This document shows positions 1 to 9,252 of a stretch of DNA of 12,144 nt, in pieces. Source of the DNA: Larix sibirica (taxonomy: Eukaryota; Streptophyta; Pinopsida; Pinales; Pinaceae); assembly GCA_004151065.3 (NCBI GenBank), contig NWUY0304110518.1, positions 1 through 12,144 of the forward strand, in the 5' to 3' direction. Each line of letters begins with the position of its first letter. The stretch's first letter is position 1. Made by a program: the position numbers and the translations under genes. The notes under the pieces were generated by a model that saw only the letters and a program-made list of their open reading frames with translations, made no database searches and was not told the DNA's origin.

Positions 1-775
1 CGACCATCCGTTAGTGTTTTTGAATCTGGCAATGACATTCTCATATAACCTTATAATCACAGCCCTCAACTCGAAAGGAACCTTTAGCTCTTCTAATCTA
101 TTCCAAAGGTTATAAGCACATTATCAAAAGCTTTCTGAAAGTCCACGAAACAACAAAAAAGATTGGACTTATTATTGCGACACTCCTCTGCGATGATCCT
201 AAGCATGATGAGGTGGTCCATTCTTCAAGCCCGTTTTCCTTCATTTTCTAGCCATATGCTAATATTCTTTTCAAGGATAATGCCATATAACTTAGGTAAG
301 AGAGGGCTAATCATAATTGTACGATAATTAGAGGGGTTATCTTTATCTCCGCTTTTAAAGATAAGAACTATAAGGCTCTGAGTCCAAGGCTTAGGGAAAC
401 CATGCTTAACTACTAAATTAAAGAGACTGTGAATATAAGGGATGAGGATGGATGCTCCCATTTTTAGGATTTTTGCATGGTACCCTTCAATGTCTTTAGC
501 TTTTCCATTAGCTAGGCGCTTAATCCCAAAGTTAATGCCTAAGGAAAAGACTTCCTCCGTTGTAAGGAGGGTTTGAATGTTATCCACGACATCTAGGGAT
601 TCGTAAAGCTTTTTAAGATACGAATTTCAATCCTCCATAGATATCTTATTATTTTCTTTAGTTTTACAAGTTAAAATTTGTTTCCGGAATTTCTTAGGAG
701 TCGTCTTAGATAAGTGTAAACTTTTTGGACATTTGGCATTTTTGTTAATAACTCTAATAAACATACATACACTCT
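1..775 (-). mobile_element. Degenerate LINE (non-LTR retrotransposon) reverse transcriptase fragment
   Basis: On the minus strand 587-225 encodes a LINE reverse transcriptase stretch with the usual KPWTQSLIVLIFKSGDKDNP and NYRTIMISPLLPKLYGIILE blocks. The same frame continues upstream to about 745-775, interrupted by a TGA at about 629-631 where related elements carry a tryptophan (my recollection of the family). Downstream of 225 it resumes after a stop as MDHLIMLRIIAEECRNNKSN, then CCFVDFQKAFD, which is RT motif A. The residues normally lying between GKRA and the DHL block are missing, so there is an internal deletion. Beyond about 135 a different frame carries LWNRLEELKVPFELRAV and RLYENVIARFKNTNGWS, so there is also a frameshift. 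The element is dead and continues past position 1, where the catalytic YxDD motif and 3' end should lie. Its 5' end near 775 is not sharply defined. Confidence 0.9.
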
Positions 776-1562
776 TGAAGATATTTTTCAATCAAAAATT
801 TATATATTAATAATCTATAAAAAAACAAATTATACTGGACAAACTCTTGGAAAATACACTCTTCACCTATCATGAAGATGGACTATGTATCACAGGTACG
901 AAATATCAATAAATCCCTCTAAATAAATAAAAATAATACTTCAATATATGTTACATAAAAGTTTTATATACATATACACCTCGCTACTCTTCCATGTAAT
1001 AAAAGTCCAATAAAAATTAGGATAATAATCATAATTACACTATTATTATTATTTTTTTAATTAGCTAATAACATTCACACTACATGTTTACTATTGCATT
1101 CGTTGTACAGTCAACTTGTCACATACTGACCTCCTCACATACATAATATTAATTTAAACATACACAATAATAAATGTCATTAAAAACGACCATATTTGTA
1201 TATATTTCACATAGTTGTAAATGGCATCTTGCAATGATTGAAATATATGGTAAGATATACATTTTGTTCTAAAGCATCTTATATTACATTCGTGCAAGAT
1301 AACCTATGTCCATTATGAATGGGTAAACGACATCCTTGACAAAGGGTCATAATTTATAGTTACATATTCTTTTGACGATGCTTTACGTCCTGGGTCTTTG
1401 TATTTTTGTCGTTCATGTTTATGTTTGTCATGGTAATTAGAATAATATATGTTTCCTAAAGGTAGATTTAAACCTTGGTGGGAAGAATCATAACCCAACT
1501 TTCTAACCACTAAATCGATACTTATTTGACTCAATTTGCAACTTATCTAACCTAGGTTTGTA
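776..1562. other. AT-rich intergenic stretch with no recognisable gene
   Basis: This stretch is very AT-rich, with A or T runs and a short ATT microsatellite near 1039-1060. Stops are frequent in all frames. The only longer open frame, on the minus strand at 1313-1534, has no ATG start and no family I recognise. I see no splice-linked coding blocks, tRNA or rRNA here. It is probably old transposon-derived spacer. Confidence 0.6.
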
Positions 1563-2403
1563 CAATATGTATTATACACAGTATAAACTCTACGTTTTGT
1601 ATTATAGGAAAATATAATTTTAAATATACATCTCAAAAACAAAGAATTAATTAAATGTAATACTTCTCAAAACATCTCATTGAATCTCATTTGGAAAAAA
1701 ACAATGAATTTTGAAACAGTAAATGATCTTAAAAAAACCTAGACAAGAAAATCAGGTGGTAATGGTGTTGAGCATTATTTGTTCTGGTCCACACTTACAA
1801 ATAAATTTATTGTAGAAGAAAGTAAGCTACAACAAATCAATATGCAATATGTATTATACACAGTACACTCTACATTTTGTATTATAGGAAAATATAGTTT
1901 TAAATATATATCTGAAAAACAAAGAATTAATTAAATGTAATGCTTTTCAAAATTTCTCATTTGAAAAAAATCCATGAATTTTGAAACAGTAAAGTGTTAT
2001 TATTTGTTCTGGTCTACACTGGTAAATAAATTTGTTGTAGAAGAAACTAAGTTACAATAAACTATCCATTTGAAATTAGAAAGGAAGTAAGCTAAAGTCT
2101 AGATGATTTGCATTTTATCTGGGACTTTATTATACACACAGTACAGTCTACATTTTATATTATAGGAAAATACAATTTTAAATATACATCTCAAAAACAA
2201 AGTAATTAAATGTAATGCTTTTCAAAAATTCTCATTTGAAAAAAAAACCATGAATTTTGAAACAGTAAAGTGGTAACGTTGAGCATTATTTGTTCTGGTC
2301 TACACTTGCAAATAAATTTGTTGTAGAAGAAACTACGCTACAATGAACTATTTATTTGAAATTAGAAAGGGAGTGAGTTAAAATCTAGATGATTTGCGCA
2401 ATT
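1563..2403. repeat. Three tandem copies of a repeat of about 280 bp
   Basis: Copy A is about 1563-1842, copy B about 1845-2120 and copy C about 2127-2403. Each starts near a TATTATACACAG block and contains GTATTATAGGAAAATA or a near variant, then AACAAAGAATTAATTAAATG (shortened in C), TGAATTTTGAAACAGTAAA, TTATTTGTTCTGGTC and TTGTAGAAGAAA. The period is about 282 nt from A to B and about 276 nt from B to C. Copies differ by scattered substitutions and small indels, so the array is not fresh. B and C share a tail (GAAATTAGAAAGG to TCTAGATGATTTGC) that A lacks. No coding potential is apparent. It is either a satellite-like array or part of a non-autonomous transposon. Confidence 0.9.
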
Positions 2404-2602
2404 TTGGTCGGAATCCAGCAACACCATTTGTTGCTGAAATTGCAATTTTAATTGTTGAAATTGCAATTTCTATTGCAGAAATGCTCGATTACCCCTGGGA
2501 ACACCCGGATTATACAATTCCAACAACTGAAAACTACTATTTCAACAATTTTTCGAAAATATTTGTCGAATAAAAAATGCAAATCATCTAAACTTTAGCT
2601 TA
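2388..2602. repeat. Foldback-like block with inverted copies of the repeat tail and two internal palindromes
   Basis: GATGATTTGC at 2388-2397 and GCAAATCATC at 2579-2588 are perfect inverted repeats, each bordered outside by TA. Homology extends past the TA: 2574-2602 is the reverse complement of 2088-2116 in copy B at 28 of 29 positions, so the inverted arm is longer than 10 bp and the flanking TA may not be a target duplication. Inside are two copies of the perfect palindrome AAATTGCAATTT, at 2437-2448 and 2458-2469. This could be a MITE or foldback element, or a rearranged end of the preceding repeat. There is no coding capacity. Confidence 0.7.
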
Positions 2603-2732
2603 GACCATTAGAAACCACATAAGAAAGATGAAAGTGTACCAGAAACGCTTGTCCAAAGTACATATGTACAAAATTTGTCCATAAGGAGTGACTGAATTTT
2701 CGTTAATCCTCTGTATGTCGTTTATTTATGCT

Positions 2733-2808
2733 ACTTTGACTCTGGATCAATATTACGGAATATTATAAATACTTTGACTCTGGATCAATATTACGGAATA
2801 TTATAAAT
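2733..2808. repeat. Perfect 38-bp tandem duplication
   Basis: Positions 2733-2770 and 2771-2808 are identical over 38 bp, beginning ACTTTGACTCTGGATC and ending ATTACGGAATATTATAAAT. The absence of any mismatch indicates a recent local duplication. It lies in the spacer downstream of the minus-strand MAP65 gene, beyond its likely polyadenylation region. The rest of 2603-3040 is AT-rich and holds nothing else I recognise. Confidence 0.95.
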
Positions 2809-3048
2809 CCAGATTTTTTACCTTAAGAATTTCCATTTCCAGATAATTGTTCTGTTGTACATTATATGTTACTGTTGCGTTTTTTATACCTCAAACTTAG
2901 CTCTGCTGGGTATTTTCCAAATCTTGTTCTCGACAAATTTTTGCTGTATTTCCCTCTGCACAAATTTTCTTCGTGCAACTTTAAATATGGATACGGATAA
3001 ATAGAGAGGCCGTCAACACTCTCCATGATGCCGGTAAAATTGTTAACA

Positions 3049-3054
3049 TTTATT
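3049..3054 (-). terminator. Candidate polyadenylation signal AATAAA for the MAP65 gene
   Basis: On the minus strand this is AATAAA, about 350 nt downstream of the MAP65 stop codon at 3405-3407. That gives a 3' UTR of ordinary plant length ending near 3030. Plant poly(A) signals are loose, so the exact site is uncertain. A 9-bp doublet, TTATACAGA twice, lies just upstream at 3061-3078. Confidence 0.4.
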
Positions 3055-3404
3055 AAAAAATTATACAGATTATACAGATATGCACACATACTCGCGCCCC
3101 ATCAAAACTGAAAGAAGGCATTGAACATTTAGACATTACTTTGCAATAGAAGACATGACAGGAATATCTTCTGAAATAACAGTTTGCTTCATGTACATAA
3201 ATATGAGAAAATGCCAACTGGGATTGGCTAAAAGGCAAAAATAGAATCAGCATTATGCAGATAAGAGTTATCCTCCAATATAAAATTTAATAGAAGAGTC
3301 CTCCCTCTTCTCTGAGCAGAACAGTTTTTGTGGAAAGTCAATTAATTGGCCTGCTCCACAATCCCATTGATGACACGAAAACACAAGACAGAATGAAACT
3401 GTGT

Positions 3405-6400
3405 TCAAACCTTCAACGCATTCCAGTGCATGTCCTGAAGAACAAAACCCGCTCTTCGCTCTTCAAATGAGTACTCTATATGTTGATGTTGGTGATGGTG
3501 TTCATTCTGTTGCAGTAGCTGCTGCTGATCGAGATTCTCTTGCTGCATTGGCTGCACCGCATTCTGAGATGGAACAGGGCTTGAGATCTGCGAAGAGGTT
3601 GCAACCTGAGATGGAGTTTGTACAGGTGTTGTGGGTTGCATAGGAATAATTGAGGCCGAGGCAGGAGTTGTAGACATAGAGATGATTGCCATGGAGCCAG
3701 GGGTTATGTTCTCTTCAGCTGTTGCAGTGATTCGTTTGAAGGGAGTAGAAATTGGGCTTTTAACTGGAAGCATCTTCAGAGGGCTGCCATTTGGCATCTT
3801 GTTCAAGTCTTCGGACGAGGAATTTGAATTGGATCGGGAAGATGTTGTACAGACTGGCGAAAGGGGACGGCGAGATGGCTGAGTAAAATTTGTTTCATTT
3901 TCTTGACCTGTCGTGGGATAAAATGGATGCTTGTACGCAGGCAGCCCAGCAACATCTAAACCTCTCCGTCCTGATGAAAGCCAAAAGCAATTTTCATCAG
4001 CAAAACTTAAAAGCTTCTGTCCAATTTAAAAATTAACCAAGAAATAAATTGCATCTTCCCCTAACTTCTGTAACTGGCATAGAGGGGCAGTAAAAGGACA
4101 GAGGCATCTAATCTTATAGCACACTTTTCTTCAGTTACCAAAATCAAATAATACATAATGTCAAAGTTCTTATCGATCTGAAAATAAGATTGAATTTTTG
4201 ACAATCTGGGTCAATTGAGAATTTGGCAAAACCCATAAAGGCATTGTTCCACCATGGAACTCTGCCAAATGGCTGAAATTTTTGTGGGATTCTTAACATT
4301 TGTGGCCGAAAGGAGGGTCTGTTCACTAGAAGATCAAAATAAAAAGACTCGAGATGCAAGCCTCAACGTTTATTAAATAATATTTGATCCTCTGGATTCA
4401 TAATAAATTTATGCTACTTTATTTATAGTTGTTTAGATATGATAAGATCCATCTTTTTATTTTGAGGTTAAGGTTAAAAAAAACAAATAGAACATCTGCA
4501 CCTGGCTTCTCTGGGTGTAATCAATGATTCTAAAAGAGAATAGAATAGAGTCAAGCTGTTAAGGCTTCATAGATATCAAAATCTAGTACTTGCTAGAGTA
4601 GCAGGACTGACCTGCAGATAAATTAGCAGTTTCGTCTTCCTGTTGGTTTAGCTGATTATACAAAATTCTATCCCTTTTAGTTTCCTTCAAAACTTGTGGA
4701 GTCGCTTGTCGTGATAGAGCTGTTGCTTTTGAAGGGAAAAAATCCAAGCTGGGAGATTGCAGCATGGCTCCGCCAAGGGACAGGCGTCTGTTTGCATTTG
4801 AAGTAGATGGTCGCTGACCTGGAGCCTTTTTGGCACTATGGGGCTTTGCAGGACTAGGTTTTGACCCAAAGAGTGCTTCCTGCTCTGTCATTAGTTGACC
4901 CTGAAGCCTCTTCTGATCCTGCATCACATTCAATTCATGATTTTGTAAGGTGAATAATTTCAATCTTTACAACCATTATATGAAGTTTTTGTGCTCTTAA
5001 AAGTCACGAGAGATGGTTAAACATGATACCCTTTGCCTTCTCCGCTCCTGCTCTTTCTCTTGTCTCAGAATGTTATATTCTTCTAACATTGATAGGAGGC
5101 GAATCTGGATTTACAGACAAAGATGAGCGTAGGATAAGAATTTTCCGTCTAGGAATAACCAACCGTACTACTGCAGTTTTGAGATGCATTCTCATTTGCT
5201 GAAATACGAAAATAAATTAGCTCTTTACAATACTGTTGTTCCCAAATAAAAATTTACTTACACCATCATACAGGAAAGGTGTGTCCCTCTCTTGCTCCCA
5301 TGCCATTGTCTTGGCAATCAAGCATTCTACCATCCCTGGATATACAAAGTGAAATTGGAAGTGAGGACTCAATTAAGCTCACCTTTTCTTGTGGTTTGTC
5401 CTGACCCAAATTGACAAATAAATAGAGTAAAGAAAACATATGGGCCAGGCAAGATACACCAAGCAGGAGTCTTGCAGTATCATTTGTCCAATATTGCTTG
5501 TATCTTACCAGGAAGTTTGCTAACAGCTGCTCGTGCCCGTTCAGCACGCTTCAAGGTAAGGTGTGCACCTCTGCTTGCATTGTACCGGTTTTCATCCTGC
5601 CACAGTTATCAATATCCACACGTTTGTTTACAATGAGGGGAAAAGGTTGGTAAAGAAATTTCACGATCTCTAGTTCTTGTCATGTTTACCTTGTTATAAT
5701 CTTCAAGCCAGCTCTCTTCTTCGCAGGCAGCCAACCATTTTTCAATTCTTTCCAAGATTTCTTTCCTGCTAAATGCTTCTTCTTTAGTCTTTGCAATTTG
5801 CTCTTCAATGCTCTCAAGAAGCTCAGAAGGGTCAACCAACCCTGTGGACAAATAAAAGGTAAGCAAAATAATATGACCTAACAGATGGGAATTACTCCCA
5901 ATAATCTTATAAAAAAATATGTTCTCCTTGAACTCTATCATTAATGGTATTATTGTTAAAATACCATTACAAATGGTCACCAAAATTGAGCAGTAAAAGA
6001 ACCAACGCTTAAGATAACTTACCAGAATCCATGGAGGCAATTGACTTGTCCAGTGTAGTATTACTTTCTGCAATGAGATGTGTTCTCCTGCAAATTTCTT
6101 CTAACTCTGTTCGCTTCTTAAGAACAAGCTCCTTCATCTTACTTCCCTTAAGCTCCTCAAGCCTTGAAACCTCTTCTTCTACCTGCATCATCATAATTTA
6201 ACTAAGAATCTAAACAAACAAGCTGACTAGCCCCACAACAATATGTCAAAACCATGCATGCATGCATGCACAGGGTCATCCAAATTTCTCAAGCTTACAT
6301 GGTTAATAAATTCCATCGACAGGGCATTGGGGGAACATATTTCTTGCTCGGAAGCTGCAATGTTGCAGGTGACATTCTGGAACATCTGTTGCTCTTCCAT

Positions 6401-8144
6401 AGGGGTGTCCATTAGATTCCAAAGCTCGAGCATAGTCGTGGCCAAATCTTGAAGCTGCAAATATAAAAAAAAAAAAACAAAAGAATCAGCACAACACACT
6501 GCATTATATTGCAATAGAGATCAGGGAAATAACAACCAAAAAAGGGATAAAGAATTGCATGGGCAAGCTCATGGAACTAACCTTCTGCATCCGTTTCTTT
6601 TTCTCTTCTTGCAATGTTCGAATTGTCACAGCCAGTCTTTCAACAGTATCATCACTAATGCTCTTTGATTGTTCAGAATCATCCAAGCTTGGATGCACAT
6701 CTGTTACTGTGCGTAGAAAATCCAAGCCAAGGACAGAGCATAATTCATGGATTGTGTTGACAAACTCTATGACTTTGTGGAGACGCTCGCTCTACATAAA
6801 AAACAAATGGCAAAAGAAATTGAATTAATTGAGAATAACAAAAGTATTTAGAAATTCAAGGGGCTATGATGGATTTGTCAACAATAACAAAATTCAAGCC
6901 CCATAAAAGAATCATAAATGTGTAAAATTGGGTCCTTAGAAAAACAACTGGAATACACGGTGCAGGATTGCAGTCCCCAACCTTCCTAGACAAAAATCAA
7001 GTTGTTCCTAGACTGTTATGATGACACTGGTGCGCTCATGAACTTGAGGGCACTATGCATGAGATGAACCCTGGCTATACAAAACGATTTCCATTCAAAA
7101 AATTATCATAAGTGGCACCTACCCTGTATCACAGTGATATGCGGCATCCTGCACTGTCCAAACATGGATTCAAGTTTAATCTTTTCAAAGCAATTTATAA
7201 AGCAACGTACATTTTTTCACCGTTTTTTACCACTTTTTTGCAGCATGTACTTGTTTTTCTTGCTCTAATTTTTTTCATTGTTTTTTAAATCCTGTAAACC
7301 CTAACTCTCTTTCGGGTTATCCCACCTGGCAATTATTTAAAAAATCATAAAACGGAATAAAATGGTGAAGCAGTAGCACTTCTTACCTTTTGCCTTTGAA
7401 GCATTTGAAGCTGCTTCTGATATTCTTCAAAATTCCTAAGAGATAAATCATTTTCGTCCACTGCAATGGCAGACGGACTAAGCACTACACATCCAGCAAT
7501 TTCATTTGAAATCTTTTGAATCTGCATTTTAACATCCCGAATTTGCTGAATCCGTTCCTCTTTTCTCCGGCGCATTTCTTCCAATAGAGGAGATATCGCT
7601 GCCAGTTGCTCCTTCAAGCTCCCTGCTCGTCTGTCTCCCTAAAATGGAGAAGGTATAACCAAAACAAAATCAGAGTCCAGTAAGATTTAAAATTTTAGAG
7701 AAAAAAAATAAAAATTCATGATACAGACTGCAAAGAAAAACATTTTCAGGATCTTGTTATTTGGACCTGTTTAGGCATGGTAGGGCAAACTCCGAGGGCA
7801 GAATAAATGGCAGCGAGCTCTGCTTCGCTATCGGCAATGGCCTGGTGAAGCTGAGCCCGTGCTCGATTTGATTGATCTACTTTCCGTCTGTAGACTTCCA
7901 AGCATTCTTGTTCAAGCTGGAGCAACATTTTATCTCTTTCCTCATCCGGCTCCCCCATTTCGTCCCATATTAACTGTAATTAAGCAGATTTTTAGCCACC
8001 AATCCCGCTATACGATCCAAACATTAATTTTCAGCGTTGGCTGAAATAAATACAAGAAACATTGAAAATTACCTGGAGCTCGTAAAGAAGTGACCCGCAA
8101 GTTGTCTCCAGTTGCAATAACTGATCGTTCTGTAAGCTCGGCAT
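3405..8144 (-). CDS. MAP65-3-like: MAP65/PRC1/Ase1 microtubule-associated protein, MAP65-3 (PLEIADE) type, complete, 12 exons
   Basis: Exons, 5' to 3' on the minus strand: 8144-8073, 7973-7767, 7638-7387, 6791-6582, 6454-6299, 6182-6023, 5841-5690, 5596-5509, 5335-5262, 5104-5030, 4918-4612, 3970-3405. All introns are GT-AG and phases join cleanly, giving 772 residues and a TGA stop. MAP65s dimerise and cross-link antiparallel microtubules; the MAP65-3 type acts at the phragmoplast midzone in cytokinesis. The start [20 protein letters not shown], the coiled-coil-rich first 350 residues, the microtubule-binding block around [12 protein letters not shown] and [10 protein letters not shown] (377-402), [20 protein letters not shown] (404-423) and [20 protein letters not shown] all fit MAP65-3. 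The tail (about 483-772) is basic, disordered and rich in S/T-P sites, including SPLK (647) and TPFK (660) plus RRLS (526-529). It has a Q/H tract (724-748) and ends with the subfamily motif EYSFEERR (750-757). At 772 residues it is longer than the roughly 590-700 I recall for Arabidopsis members; the excess is in the tail. Confidence 0.95.
6253..6270. repeat. (CATG)n-type microsatellite in MAP65 intron 5
   Basis: An 18-bp run of alternating CATG/CA units lies in the 116-nt intron between exons 5 and 6, about 30 nt past the exon 5 donor. The sequence contains overlapping CATGCA (RY-type) motifs, but the setting looks like a simple repeat rather than a regulatory site. Confidence 0.8.
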
Positions 8145-8466
8145 TCTGAACGTATACCCTACACCAGAAACGTTTTGATTCTGGTAAACTAAACTGTGGA
8201 ACAAACCAGAAATTTAAATTCAATGAACGATTCCTCTACCAAGCAAAATATGCACTTAATTTAAGTTGTACCGAAAAACAAACAGAAAACGAACTTCTTT
8301 CAAACGAATGTATTCACCTATGCAGAGATTTATGCACAATACCCTCGCAGGTTACAGCGGAAATCCTCGCAAATCGCAGAATTTAAACAAATAAACTATC
8401 CCTATACAAATAAACCAGCATTCCTACGGAGACTTGTGAACTTAGAGCTTCTGAAGAAAATTTTGC

Positions 8467-8473
8467 ATTTATA
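8467..8473 (-). promoter_or_regulatory. Candidate TATA box for the MAP65 gene
   Basis: The minus strand reads TATAAAT here, 323 nt upstream of the MAP65 ATG. A start about 30 nt downstream (near 8435) would give a 5' UTR of about 290 nt, or less if a leader intron is removed. AT-rich context makes chance matches common, so this is only a candidate. Confidence 0.3.
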
Positions 8474-8972
8474 AGTAAGATAAATGACTCAGGGCGGACT
8501 TCTGCCAATAACACCTCACTATAAGCATTCTAAATTATTTAGTGCCGATTTCTGCAAATAATGCCTGCAAATTTCGGGATTAAAGCTTTCCTGTCCAGTA
8601 CAACTCATTTATCATCCCTTTTTGAGGCCAACTCCCCGCCTCCTGGACCTTTCTCTTCTCAAGAAATTCAAATCACGTTCCGCTAAGAACAACTTCCAGC
8701 TATTCCTCAATAAAATAGAGGATTCCGTACTTCACGACAATAAACGGACCTAAAATTTCCGTCACAACTCAGAAATTCGAATCTACGGTGTAAGCCCCTC
8801 CAGTAAGTTTGTAGCTACAACGAAGATACCTAAAAAACTCAACGGACTTCTCATCTCATGTCAAATAACAGACAAACAAAGCATGGACACTTGGCCAACA
8901 TCTAGCTCTCGACTATCCTATTCTTACAGGCAACCCTACTGTTACCACCCACCTGTTAAGCTCTCTCGTTTG

Positions 8973-9169
8973 TTTATTAATGGTTATCCACCTCTCAACG
9001 TGAAGAATGTGCACTCCCGAAGCTTCAAGATTCTATATCAAGAAGATTGATCACTCATTTATTTATTAGTGGTTATCCACCTCTGAACGTGACGAATGTG
9101 CATTCCCGAAGCTTCAAGACTCTATATCTTGCTCCCAATTTCTTTCCTCACAAAAGCAGATTGATCACG
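8973..9169. repeat. 89-bp imperfect tandem duplication in the promoter/leader of the EF-hand gene
   Basis: Copy 1 (8973-9055) and copy 2 (9062-9169) are offset by 89 bp. They share TTTATTA, GGTTATCCACCTCT, AACGTGA, GAATGTGCA, TCCCGAAGCTTCAAGA and CTATATC with a few substitutions. Both end in AGATTGATCAC, but copy 2 carries about 23 extra bases before it. Each copy therefore holds the same GGATAA core (reverse strand of TTATCC), an ACGTGA core and a TATA-like CTATATC. The duplication lies 85-280 nt upstream of the EF-hand ATG. Confidence 0.92.
9122..9128 (+). promoter_or_regulatory. Candidate TATA-like element for the EF-hand gene
   Basis: CTATATC lies about 125 nt before the ATG. A start about 30 nt downstream, near the CTCACAAAAG at 9147-9156, would give a leader of about 100 nt with no upstream ATG. 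An equivalent CTATATC at 9033-9039 belongs to the first copy of the 89-bp duplication and could drive a longer transcript. The match to a TATA consensus is modest. Confidence 0.35.
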
Positions 9170-9252
9170 TTTGAGGCCCCTGCAAGCACGGGAATCGGGA
9201 GAGACAAGTCACAAGGAGGAGAAGAGAAGCAAGATATATAGGAGAAAGAGAA

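Larger units (their letters stand above)
8145..9252. promoter_or_regulatory. Head-to-head intergenic region between the MAP65 and EF-hand genes
   Basis: The two start codons face away from each other across 1,108 bp, so both promoters and 5' UTRs lie here. On the MAP65 side the sequence directly before the ATG reads TTCAGA on the minus strand, compatible with a 5' UTR intron acceptor; a possible donor AG|GTGAAT lies near 8317. Two AACGG cores, the core of the M-phase MSA element bound by MYB3R factors, occur at 8743-8747 and 8841-8845. They do not match the full MSA consensus. The EF-hand side carries an 89-bp duplication. Boundaries between the two promoters cannot be set from sequence alone. 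Confidence 0.6.

Noticed and set aside
1313-1534. Minus-strand open frame of about 73 codons in the AT-rich spacer
   Set aside because: It begins with TTG rather than ATG, has no recognisable family and no flanking exons. It could be a transposon scrap, but chance is enough to explain it.
1563-2403. CRISPR-like array or LTR pair
   Set aside because: The unit is about 280 bp with no short repeat-spacer pattern, copies are directly adjacent, and no TG...CA ends or internal retroviral-type coding region lie between them.
2862-3253. Two minus-strand open frames downstream of the MAP65 stop
   Set aside because: They lie in the probable 3' UTR and spacer, resemble no protein family, and have no splice-linked coding context.
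3401-3882. Plus-strand open frames opposite the last MAP65 exon
   Set aside because: They are antisense to a confidently identified exon whose S/T/P/Q-rich codons leave few stops on the other strand.
5609-5689. Extension of MAP65 exon 7 past GTAAAC (residues [11 protein letters not shown] and on)
   Set aside because: The frame simply runs into intron 7. Splicing to 5596 restores the conserved [10 protein letters not shown] block in frame.
6253-6270. RY-type (CATGCA) seed-specific regulatory element
   Set aside because: The motif arises from a simple CATG microsatellite inside an intron, so a regulatory reading is not supported.
9235-9240. TATATA as the EF-hand TATA box
   Set aside because: It lies only 13 nt before the start codon, too close for a transcription start between it and the ATG.
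9047-9241. Upstream open frame before the EF-hand ATG
   Set aside because: It begins at TTG, runs through the duplicated promoter region and resembles nothing known; it is not a credible uORF.
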